In this document: one piece after another, positions 1-5,367 of the stretch
Position numbering within the stretch: the stretch's first letter is position 1
How the letters are laid out: each line of letters begins with the position of its first letter
Source: Hydrogenophaga sp.
Lineage (GTDB): Bacteria; Pseudomonadota; Gammaproteobacteria; Burkholderiales; Burkholderiaceae
Length of the DNA stretch: 7,942 bases
NCBI GenBank assembly: GCA_025458545.1
Contig: JALOSH010000085.1
Location: 1-7,942 of the forward strand
Direction of reading: 5' to 3'
Made by a program: the position numbers and the translations under genes
Notes under the pieces: generated by a model
Seen by the model: the letters and a program-made list of their open reading frames with translations, nothing else
Told to the model about the DNA's origin: nothing
The model's database searches: none

Positions 1-1091
1 GCGCGGTTGTCGCCGCCGTCACTGCTGGAACCGCTCATGAGCTGCAGGTAATCCACCACGATCAGGCCCAGCTTGCCGCACTGCCGGGCCAGGCGCCGGG
101 CATTGGCGCGCAATTCGCTTGGCGTCAGGCCGGGCGTTTCGTCAATGTGCAGCGACACATTGCGCAGCTTCTCGATGGCCTCGGTCAGCCGCGGCCATTC
201 GTCGTCGGTCAGCTTGCCGGTGCGCAGGTGCCCTTGGTTGATGCGACCAATGGAGCCGACGATGCGCACCGCCAGTTGAGAAGCACCCATTTCCATGGAG
301 AACACCGCCACCGGCAGGCCCTCGTTCAGCGCCACATGCTCGGCGATGTTGATGGCGAACGCCGTTTTGCCCATGGAAGGGCGCGCCGCCAGCACCACCA
401 AGTCGCCGGCTTGTAAACCGGAGGTCATGCGGTCCAGGTCGATGAACCCCGTGGGCACGCCGGTCACATCCATCGGGTTGTCGGCCATCTCCTGCACGCG
501 GTCGAGCAGCTCGACCACCAGGGTGTCCATACCCTGGAAGCCTTCCTTCATGCGGGAGCCTTCTTCTCCGATCTTGAAGATTTTCTGCTCGGCTTCGTCG
601 AGGATTTTGGCGACCTGTTTGCCCTGCGGGTTGAAGGCGGCGGTGGCGATCTCGTCGCTGGCGGCCACCAGTTTTCTCAGAATGGCGCGCTCGCGCACGA
701 TTTCGGCGTAGCGGCGGATGTTGGCCGCACTGGGCACGTACTGCGCCAGCGAATTCAGGTAGGCCAGTCCACCCGCCTCGTCTGCATTGCCTAGGTTTTG
801 GAGGTGCTCGAACACCGTCACCACATCTGCCGGCTTGCTGGCATTGACCAGGCTCGCGATGGCGGAGTAGGTCAGCCGGTGTTCGTAGCGGTAAAAATCC
901 GAGTCGTTGACCAGATCGGCCACCCGGTCCCAGGCGTGGTTGTCCAGCAAAAGGCCGCCCAGCACGCTGGACTCCGCTTCGATGGAATGGGGCGGCACAC
1001 GCAGCTGGGCCAGCTGGCGGTCGGACCCGAATCCTGCCTCGTCCAAGGCGGTGTCGAAGGAAGAAAGGGGACTGGAAAAGACGGCGGACAT
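1..1091 (-). CDS. dnaB: Replicative DNA helicase DnaB (5' part; C-terminus off the left edge)
   Basis: DnaB is the hexameric ATP-driven helicase that unwinds DNA at the replication fork and recruits primase. The visible 363 residues hold the N-terminal domain (about 28-130, beginning RVPPHSIEAE), the linker (about 130-205) and the front of the RecA-like ATPase domain. Walker A is ARPSMGKT (residues 236-243, Lys242). The motif FSMEMG (264-269) carries the likely catalytic Glu. Walker B is LIVVDYLQLM (343-352, Asp347). The ATG at 1091 is chosen because an AGGAG box lies 4 bases upstream and an N-terminus ahead of the conserved PPHSIEAE is usual for the family. No intein interrupts the Walker A or B sites, where DnaB inteins often sit. 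The gene follows rplI on the same strand but lies behind a terminator, so it probably has its own promoter. About 100 C-terminal residues should be missing, judging by the usual family length near 460-470. Identification is secure. Confidence 0.97.
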   Translation of the reverse strand, partial: MSAVFSSPLSSFDTALDEAGFGSDRQLAQLRVPPHSIEAESSVLGGLLLDNHAWDRVADLVNDSDFYRYEHRLTYSAIASLVNASKPADVVTVFEHLQNLGNADEAGGLAYLNSLAQYVPSAANIRRYAEIVRERAILRKLVAASDEIATAAFNPQGKQVAKILDEAEQKIFKIGEEGSRMKEGFQGMDTLVVELLDRVQEMADNPMDVTGVPTGFIDLDRMTSGLQAGDLVVLAARPSMGKTAFAINIAEHVALNEGLPVAVFSMEMGASQLAVRIVGSIGRINQGHLRTGKLTDDEWPRLTEAIEKLRNVSLHIDETPGLTPSELRANARRLARQCGKLGLIVVDYLQLMSGSSSDGGDNR

Positions 1092-1095
1092 AGCG

Positions 1096-1141
1096 CTCCT
1101 GAATGAGAGGGTATGGTACCCCCCGCTCCCCTCCATGTCAT
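1096..1141 (-). promoter_or_regulatory. Candidate sigma-70 promoter and ribosome binding site of dnaB
   Basis: On the minus strand a -35-like ATGACA (1141-1136, 5 of 6 to consensus) lies 17 bases from a -10-like TACCAT (1118-1113, 4 of 6). A start site near 1106 would leave a leader of about 15 bases containing the AGGAG box (1100-1096) before the ATG at 1091. The terminator upstream makes a separate dnaB promoter likely, but the -10 is weak and the spacer is very G-rich, so the exact boxes are tentative. Confidence 0.35.
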
Positions 1142-1151
1142 GGGACAAACC

Positions 1152-1160
1152 TGTGGACAA
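1152..1160 (-). promoter_or_regulatory. DnaA-box-like site upstream of dnaB
   Basis: The minus strand reads TTGTCCACA, one mismatch from the classical DnaA box TTATCCACA. It lies 10 bases upstream of the candidate -35 box of dnaB. A single site with one mismatch can arise by chance, so the link to DnaA is speculative. Confidence 0.25.
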
Positions 1161-1219
1161 GGGGTGTACAGCCGGGGGAAATTGCATGCGTCCAGCGGTA
1201 GGAGCGAGCGCGACGGGCG

Positions 1220-1251
1220 AAAAAAAACCGCCGACCCGAAAGCGGCGGTTT
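1220..1251 (-). terminator. Rho-independent terminator of the rpsF-priB-rpsR-rplI operon
   Basis: On the minus strand AAACCGCCG (1251-1243) pairs perfectly with CGGCGGTTT (1233-1225) around a 9-base loop, and the tract ends in eight T residues (1227-1220), three of which belong to the stem. It begins about 30 bases beyond the rplI stop codon. The opposite strand has only TTT after the stem, so it acts mainly in the minus direction. It separates the ribosomal operon from dnaB. Confidence 0.88.
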
Positions 1252-1253
1252 GG

Positions 1254-1271
1254 CAGCTCCCTGGGGAGCTG
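1254..1271 (-). other. Short inverted repeat between the rplI stop and the terminator
   Basis: CAGCTCC and GGAGCTG form a 7-base-pair stem with a 4-base loop, 9 bases after the rplI stop codon and directly before the terminator hairpin. It has no T tract of its own. It could stabilise the 3' end of the ribosomal operon mRNA against exonucleases; that role is inferred. Confidence 0.45.
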
Positions 1272-1280
1272 GACGCAGGA

Positions 1281-1733
1281 TCAGGCGGTCTCGCCCAGGA
1301 CCGAAACGGCCACGTCCACGTTCACGTCGGTGTGCAGGTTCACGGTCACTGTGTAGTCGCCCACGTTTTTCAGCGGACCGTTGGGCATGCGCACTTGAGC
1401 CTTGGCGACCTTGAAGCCTTGCTTGTTCAGCTCTTCGGACACGTCGTGGTTGGTCACGGAGCCGAACAGGCGGCCGTCGACGCCGGCTTTCTGCGACAGC
1501 TTGAGCGCCACGGCAGACAGCTTTTCACCCAGGGCCTGGGCTTCGGCCAGCTTGGCAGCGGCGACTTTTTCGAGTTCGGCCCGGCGGGCTTCGAATTCGG
1601 CAATCGCGGTTTGGGTGGCGCGGCGGGCACGGCCCGAAGGGATCAGGAAGTTGCGGGCATAGCCGTCCTTGACCTTGACCACGTCGCCCAGGGCGCCGAG
1701 GTTGACCACTTTGTCGAGAAGAATGATTTGCAT
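1281..1733 (-). CDS. rplI: 50S ribosomal protein L9
   Basis: L9 binds 23S rRNA at the base of the L1 stalk and helps keep the reading frame. The 150-residue product has the standard length and layout. An N-terminal RNA-binding domain begins [19 protein letters not shown] and contains the family signature [17 protein letters not shown] (about 20-36). A long charged connecting helix rich in Ala, Glu and Lys follows (about 40-75). The C-terminal domain contains [15 protein letters not shown] and ends in alternating beta-like residues. The ATG at 1733 is preceded by AAGGGA (1746-1741) at good spacing, and this box directly adjoins the rpsR stop codon 13 bases upstream, so the two genes are tightly coupled. 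It is the last gene of the operon; its stop is followed by an inverted repeat and a terminator. Nothing unusual is seen. Confidence 0.98.
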   Translation of the reverse strand: MQIILLDKVVNLGALGDVVKVKDGYARNFLIPSGRARRATQTAIAEFEARRAELEKVAAAKLAEAQALGEKLSAVALKLSQKAGVDGRLFGSVTNHDVSEELNKQGFKVAKAQVRMPNGPLKNVGDYTVTVNLHTDVNVDVAVSVLGETA

Positions 1734-1746
1734 GTCAGTTTCCCTT

Positions 1747-2028
1747 TCAGACGCGATGCTGGTCGCTGTAGGGCAGCATCGCCAGGAAGCGCGCGCGCTT
1801 GATGGCGGTGGTGACCTGGCGCTGGTAAATGGCGCGGGTGCCGGTCAGGCGGGCGGGGATGATCTTGCCGTTTTCGGCGATGAAGTCACGCAGGACATCG
1901 ACGTCCTTGTAGTCCACCTCTTCGACGTTGGCCACGGTGAAGCGGCAGAAACGCTTGCGCTTGAAGAGCAGCGACTGGGTGTTGCGCTTGGGGCGCTTGT
2001 CTTTGTTGAAACGTTTGGGGGAAGCCAT
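1747..2028 (-). CDS. rpsR: 30S ribosomal protein S18
   Basis: S18 binds 16S rRNA in the platform of the 30S subunit as a heterodimer with S6, which is encoded two genes upstream. The product is 93 residues. The basic N-terminus ([15 protein letters not shown]) is followed by the family core, including FCRF (about 27-30), [18 protein letters not shown] (about 39-56), and the signature region [20 protein letters not shown] (58-77), then ARFLAMLPY. The ATG at 2028 has an AAAGG box about 6 bases upstream, only 12 bases after the priB stop, so translation is probably coupled along the operon. The length is slightly above the 75-residue E. coli protein because of both tails, as is common in betaproteobacteria. 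Identification is secure. Confidence 0.98.
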   Translation of the reverse strand: MASPKRFNKDKRPKRNTQSLLFKRKRFCRFTVANVEEVDYKDVDVLRDFIAENGKIIPARLTGTRAIYQRQVTTAIKRARFLAMLPYSDQHRV

Positions 2029-2040
2029 GGTGGGCCTTTC

Positions 2041-2343
2041 CTATGTTTTGCTGAAATCTTGGATATGGAACAGAACGCCTTTGCCGTTGCGTGCATTCGC
2101 CAGGAAACCGTGAAACTCACAAACCGAATCGAGTCCCTGTCGGGAAAGCGCTTCGGCTTGGGCACCAAAGGCCACAGCCCTCAGTTGCAGTTTCACCTGT
2201 CTCGGGGTGTCCATTTCGGTGACGGTGGATTCGTGCTCAAGCACGAGGTTCACAGCCGGGATGCCTGCCGGTGTGTAGCGCAGACTCTGCGCCTGCACCA
2301 CCACGGCTGACACATGGAAACGGTTACCTGCTGACGGTGTCAC
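2041..2343 (-). CDS. priB: Primosomal replication protein N (PriB)
   Basis: PriB is a small single-stranded-DNA-binding OB-fold protein that links PriA and DnaT during restart of stalled replication forks. The product is 100 residues, the usual size. NRFHVSAVVV aligns with the family's first strand, followed by the conserved RYTPAGIPAVNLVLEHES (22-39) and a C-terminal FHGFLANARNGKGVLFHI strand pair. The position between rpsF and rpsR is the classical one and supports the call. The start is a GTG at 2343, the only common start codon ahead of the NR motif. Its GGAG box is just one base away, which is too close for efficient independent initiation. With only 8 bases between the rpsF stop and this GTG, translation is probably coupled to rpsF. 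An internal GTG (codon 11) would remove part of the first strand and is unlikely. Confidence 0.93.
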   Translation of the reverse strand: MTPSAGNRFHVSAVVVQAQSLRYTPAGIPAVNLVLEHESTVTEMDTPRQVKLQLRAVAFGAQAEALSRQGLDSVCEFHGFLANARNGKGVLFHIQDFSKT

Positions 2344-2351
2344 GCTCCGGA

Positions 2352-2768
2352 TCAGGCTTCGGCGCGTTGCTCACGGGGTTCGCGGGGCTCGCGCGGCTCG
2401 CGGTGCTCACGCTGCTCGGGCGCGGCCAGCTTGCGGGCTTCTTCGCGCTCGACCGACTTCATCATGCTCGAAGGACCGGTTTCGGCTTTCTTCTTCTGCA
2501 CGGTCAGGTGGCGCAGCACGGCATCGTTGAACTTGAAGGCGTGCTCCAGTTCGGCCATCACAGCCTGATCAGCTTCGATGTTGACGCACAGGTAGTGGGC
2601 CTTGGACAGCTTGTTGATCTGGTAAGCCATCTGACGACGGCCCCAGTCTTCCACGCGGTGGATCTTGCCGCCACCGGCGGTGATCATGCCCTTGTAACGC
2701 TCCAGCATGGCCGGAACCTGTTCGCTTTGGTCCGGATGGATCAGCAAAACGATTTCGTAATGACGCAT
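2352..2768 (-). CDS. rpsF: 30S ribosomal protein S6
   Basis: S6 forms a heterodimer with S18 and binds the central domain of 16S rRNA. The product is 138 residues. The ferredoxin-like fold is clear: [17 protein letters not shown] at the N-terminus, [20 protein letters not shown] (about 33-52), and [19 protein letters not shown] with [15 protein letters not shown] near residue 98. The ATG at 2768 is chosen because it has a strong AAGGAGA box at good spacing and begins the conserved core. An open frame running 29 codons farther upstream is leader, not protein. The core ends near residue 100, and a charged tail of about 38 residues follows, closing with five Arg-Glu-x triplets. E. coli S6 instead ends in Glu residues extended by RimK; this tail ends RAEA. 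It is the first gene of the four-gene operon, behind its own promoter and structured leader. Confidence 0.98.
   Translation of the reverse strand: MRHYEIVLLIHPDQSEQVPAMLERYKGMITAGGGKIHRVEDWGRRQMAYQINKLSKAHYLCVNIEADQAVMAELEHAFKFNDAVLRHLTVQKKKAETGPSSMMKSVEREEARKLAAPEQREHREPREPREPREQRAEA
2367..2411 (-). repeat. Five 9-base tandem repeats coding the Arg-Glu-x tail of S6
   Basis: Five in-frame 9-base units encode [12 protein letters not shown] and REQ. The middle units differ by only one or two bases at the DNA level (variants of CGCGAGCCC). The block sits at the 3' end of rpsF, outside the folded S6 core. Tandem 9-base units can gain or lose copies by slippage without a frameshift, so copy number may vary between strains. 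Confidence 0.8.
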
Positions 2769-2785
2769 AGACTCTCCTTTTGGAT

Positions 2786-2814
2786 GACACCGGGCCTGAG
2801 ACGGCCCCGGTTTC
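2786..2814 (-). promoter_or_regulatory. Leader hairpin upstream of rpsF, possible S6:S18 autoregulatory element
   Basis: In the rpsF mRNA leader ACCGGG (2811-2806) pairs with CCCGGT (2794-2789). Beyond a bulged G, an inner CC/GG pair closes a 6-base loop GTCTCA. The stem extends by two more pairs outside an A-G mismatch. The element starts about 17 bases upstream of the rpsF start codon and ends shortly before the AAGGAGA box. It includes an unpaired or weakly paired CCG. S6:S18 complexes are known to bind a CCG-containing leader structure of their own mRNA in several bacteria. The hairpin is plain from the sequence; its role as that element is inferred. Confidence 0.4.
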
Positions 2815-2828
2815 TGATGAACAGCCGC

Positions 2829-2847
2829 CCCCAGCGTCGTATTGGGG
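2829..2847 (-). other. Second, upstream hairpin in the rpsF leader
   Basis: CCCCA (2847-2843) pairs with TGGGG (2833-2829) around a 9-base loop. It lies between the likely transcription start near 2861 and the main leader hairpin. The stem is short. It may form part of the same regulatory leader fold or be incidental. Confidence 0.35.
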
Positions 2848-2867
2848 TGCAGCAAGGCAAGCCCGCG

Positions 2868-2896
2868 ATTCTAACAAGTTTCGGCCGCTCTGCCAA
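2868..2896 (-). promoter_or_regulatory. Sigma-70 promoter of the rpsF operon
   Basis: The minus strand has TTGGCA (2896-2891, 5 of 6 to TTGACA), an ideal 17-base spacer, and TAGAAT (2873-2868, 5 of 6 to TATAAT). Initiation near 2861 would give a leader of about 93 bases. The -35 box is only 20 bases beyond the stop codon of the symporter gene, so the promoter fills the whole gap between the two transcription units. Confidence 0.8.
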
Positions 2897-2916
2897 ACAG
2901 GCGCAGGGAGTGGTGG

Positions 2917-5028
2917 TCAAGGGCCTTGAAGGCGGGGGTATCGCACATTTTCTGCCAGATCCTGCTCCTGGCGGCTGGGCGGCCGGGTCAGCAGACTGAC
3001 CAGGATGATCACGGCGAAGCCCACCGGTACACCAAACACACCGGCAGAGATCGGCGTGATGTCCCACCAGAGCCGGACCGGGCTGGTGATGCCGAAGACC
3101 TCACGCAACCAGGCTTGGGTGGTGAGCATGTAGTAGAAGGTGACGCCCAGGCCAGCGATCATGCCCAGCGCAGCCCCCAGACCGTTGGCCCGCTTCCAGA
3201 AGATGCCCAGCACCAGGGCCGGGAAGAACGCCGATGCGGCGAAAGAAAAGGCCGCCGACACCAGGAACAGGATGTCGGCCGGCTTTTGCGCCGCGACGTA
3301 GGCTGCCGCCAGCGCGACCACCAGCAGCAAGACCTTGGAGATGGTGACCCGGCGCGCGGTGGAGGCGTTGGGATCGATCATCTTGTAGTACAGATCGTGC
3401 GAGAGTGCATTGGCGATGGTGAGCAAAAGGCCGTCTGCGGTGGACAGCGCCGCCGCCAGGCCTCCCGCAGCGACCAGGCCGGACACCACGTAGGGCAGCC
3501 CGCCGATCTCGGGCGTGGCCAGCACCACGATGTCGCCGCCGATGGTCATCTCGTTGAGCTGCAAGATGCCGTCGCTGTTGATGTCGGTGATGGACATCAG
3601 GCCGGGATCGACCTTGTGCCACGACGCAACCCAGGACGGCAGCTGATCCAGCGGCGTGCCCACCACCACGTTGAACACCTCGTACTTCACCAGCACGGCC
3701 AGCGCCGGTGCCGTGACGTAGAGCAGGAAAATGAACAGCAGCGACCAAGTCACCGACTCCCGGGCCTCACGCACCGAGGGCGTGGTGTAGTAACGCATCA
3801 GGATGTGGGGCAAGGCCGCGGTGCCCACCATCAGGCAGAACACCAGCGCCATGAAGTTGCGCCGCGAGGCTTCGTAGGCCTGACGGGCTTCAGCATCGCC
3901 CTGCGGGTCGCCCGCGTACTGCTGGGCGTGGGGCGCCATGCCATTGAGTGGCTGGGATTTGGTCTCCGCCGCCGCACGGGCCTGGCTCCAGGTTTCGCGG
4001 GCAGAAGCGCTGTCACGCGGCAAAGCCGAGAGGCTTTTTTCGGCGGCGACGATGGCTTCCGACGGCGCGTTGGCCTCGCGCAGGGCGGCCAGGTGGGCTT
4101 CGGCGCCGGCCTTGTCCGCCCGCAACGCAGCGGCCGGGTCTACCAGCCGGGCCGCCAGGGCCTGCTCCAGCTGGCGGTAGAGTTCTCGTACCTCCAGTTC
4201 CTTCGGGTCGTTGGTGAGCAGCTTCTCTTTGGCGCTCACTTTTTCCAACTGAAAGCCATAGATCAGCTGGGGCAATGGCGAACCGGTCTGCTTGACCGAC
4301 AACCACACCACCGGCAGCAGGTAGGCCACGATCAGGATGATGTACTGCGCGACCTGGGTCCAGGTGACCGCGCGCATGCCACCCAGGAACGAGCAGATCA
4401 GAATGCCGCCCAGCCCGAGGAACACGCCCAGTTCGAAAGCCACACCGGTGAGGTGCGAGGTGATCAGGCCCACGCCGTAGATCTGCGCCACCACATAGGT
4501 GAAGGAGCACAGAATGGCCGCACCAATCCCCAGCAGGCGCGGCAAGTGGCCGCCGTAGCGTTCACCCAGAAAGTCGGGGATGGTGAACTGCCCGAACTTG
4601 CGCAGGTAAGGTGCCAGCAGCAAGGCCACCAGGCAGTAGCCACCGGTCCAGCCCATGATGAAGGCCAGACCGTTGTAGCCGCTGAGGTAGATCGTGCCGG
4701 CCAGGCCGATGAAGGAGGCGGCCGACATCCAGTCGGCCCCGGTGGCCATGCCGTTGTAAACCGCGGGCACGCGCCGACCGGCCACGTAGTACTCGGTGGC
4801 ATCGGTGGTGCGGCTCATGATGCCGATCACCGCATACAGCCCGATGGTGGCGAGCAGAAAGATGAAACCGATCGCCTGGCGTGAAACGCCGAGCTGTTCC
4901 AGCACGGCCAGCGCCAGCACAAACACGAGGAAGCAGCCCGCATACCAGCTGTAGACCCGGTTCAGCTGCTGCTTGAAGGACCGGTTGCTGGTCGGGCGGT
5001 TCTCGCGTGGATCGGAGGTTCCGCTCAT
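2917..5028 (-). CDS. Sodium/solute symporter of the ActP-like (VC_2705-type) SSS subfamily
   Basis: An inner-membrane symporter that should import a small organic acid, acetate being the best guess, with Na+; the substrate is inferred. From the ATG at 5028 it is 703 residues with about 14 hydrophobic segments. An extra segment (24-46) precedes the usual first helix (52-71) and the core motifs [20 protein letters not shown] (79-98) and [11 protein letters not shown] (101-111). [20 protein letters not shown] (525-544) carries the conserved Ser/Thr of the Na+-coupling helix. Residues 257-391 form a hydrophilic Ala-rich helical insert. [12 protein letters not shown] (482-493) looks like an EF-hand loop; both lie in predicted periplasmic loops. 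The open frame extends upstream to a GTG at 5166, but that stretch is uncharged-poor, lacks a ribosome binding site and falls outside family homology; the ATG has GAGG 9 bases upstream. No small partner-subunit gene is adjacent. It is divergent from the CBS-nucleotidyltransferase gene. actP is avoided as a symbol because substrate is unproven. Confidence 0.9.
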   Translation of the reverse strand: MSGTSDPRENRPTSNRSFKQQLNRVYSWYAGCFLVFVLALAVLEQLGVSRQAIGFIFLLATIGLYAVIGIMSRTTDATEYYVAGRRVPAVYNGMATGADWMSAASFIGLAGTIYLSGYNGLAFIMGWTGGYCLVALLLAPYLRKFGQFTIPDFLGERYGGHLPRLLGIGAAILCSFTYVVAQIYGVGLITSHLTGVAFELGVFLGLGGILICSFLGGMRAVTWTQVAQYIILIVAYLLPVVWLSVKQTGSPLPQLIYGFQLEKVSAKEKLLTNDPKELEVRELYRQLEQALAARLVDPAAALRADKAGAEAHLAALREANAPSEAIVAAEKSLSALPRDSASARETWSQARAAAETKSQPLNGMAPHAQQYAGDPQGDAEARQAYEASRRNFMALVFCLMVGTAALPHILMRYYTTPSVREARESVTWSLLFIFLLYVTAPALAVLVKYEVFNVVVGTPLDQLPSWVASWHKVDPGLMSITDINSDGILQLNEMTIGGDIVVLATPEIGGLPYVVSGLVAAGGLAAALSTADGLLLTIANALSHDLYYKMIDPNASTARRVTISKVLLLVVALAAAYVAAQKPADILFLVSAAFSFAASAFFPALVLGIFWKRANGLGAALGMIAGLGVTFYYMLTTQAWLREVFGITSPVRLWWDITPISAGVFGVPVGFAVIILVSLLTRPPSRQEQDLAENVRYPRLQGP

Positions 5029-5297
5029 CGCATCAGGCCTCGGGGGTTCGCAGCTCTGCGCCAGTGCAGCTGTTGGCGGCTGTTCGGCGCCAGGGGGTTT
5101 GTGCAGCACATCGTTTGGCACCGAAGCGGCCCGGTGCGCCACCAACGCGATCAACCGCTGGGCCACGGCCAGAGGGTTTCAAGAACGCGGACAGGGCCAC
5201 AGATCGTCTCTCGCGGGTTTGCACAGGTTTTTGTAGCGGCAGCTTAACAAGTTCTCCGCTGCATCTTGGCAAACACTGACTCAGGTCATACCCCGAG

Positions 5298-5309
5298 CGG
5301 GTTTACCCG
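5298..5309. promoter_or_regulatory. 12-base palindrome, candidate operator
   Basis: CGGGT-TT-ACCCG is a perfect inverted repeat about 60 bases upstream of the start of the plus-strand gene, within the divergent region. It could be a binding site for a dimeric regulator. A short palindrome in GC-rich DNA may also be chance. Confidence 0.2.
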
Positions 5310-5351
5310 GCGTGTGGCGCCTGTGCGGTGTAGCATCAAATCACACCCGAC

Positions 5352-5357
5352 AGAGGA
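5352..5357 (+). promoter_or_regulatory. Ribosome binding site deciding the start of the CBS-nucleotidyltransferase gene
   Basis: AGAGGA is the only good Shine-Dalgarno match near the 5' end of the gene. It lies one base before an ATG at 5359 and 10 bases before an ATG at 5368. The first spacing is too short for initiation, so 5368 is preferred, though 5359 would only add three residues. Confidence 0.55.
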
Positions 5358-5367
5358 AATGCCGCCC

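Larger units (their letters stand above)
5029..5367. other. Divergent intergenic region between symporter and CBS-nucleotidyltransferase genes
   Basis: These 339 bases separate two genes read outward, so promoters for both should lie here. Reading frames of both genes stay open into this stretch, but no start codon there has a convincing ribosome binding site. I found no strong sigma-70 pair in either direction: a TAGCAT (5331-5336) could be a -10 for the plus-strand gene but has no good -35. A 12-base palindrome lies at 5298-5309. Weak consensus boxes would fit activator-dependent or alternative-sigma transcription, which is inference. Confidence 0.5.

Noticed and set aside
360..400. Intein at the DnaB Walker A site
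   Set aside because: The sequence ARPSMGKTAFAINIA runs without interruption, and no splicing motifs appear in the visible part.
2769..2855. 29-residue N-terminal extension of S6
   Set aside because: The strong AAGGAGA box and the conserved MRHYEIV start at 2768 fix the start; the extension overlaps the structured leader.
1113..2999. Plus-strand open frames opposite rplI, rpsR, priB and rpsF
   Set aside because: All lie antisense to four confidently identified genes and have no recognisable motifs or credible ribosome binding sites.
2926..4884. Open frame of 652 codons on the plus strand opposite the symporter gene
   Set aside because: Its product is low-complexity (many Gly, His, Arg, Gln, Asp) with no recognisable domain, while the opposite strand encodes a clear membrane transporter. 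It is a by-product of high GC at third codon positions.
5029..5166. 46-residue N-terminal extension of the symporter from a GTG
   Set aside because: There is no ribosome binding site near the GTG, the extension is Pro/Ala-rich with no signal-peptide or family similarity, and the ATG at 5028 has a reasonable upstream GAGG box.
5330..5345. Possible CRP-type site near TAGCATCAAATCACA
   Set aside because: Only the right half-site TCACA fits; the left half does not match TGTGA at the needed spacing.
5266..5367. 34-residue N-terminal extension of the CBS-nucleotidyltransferase
   Set aside because: The upstream ATG lacks a ribosome binding site and the encoded stretch resembles no domain, whereas AGAGGA lies suitably before the ATG at 5368.
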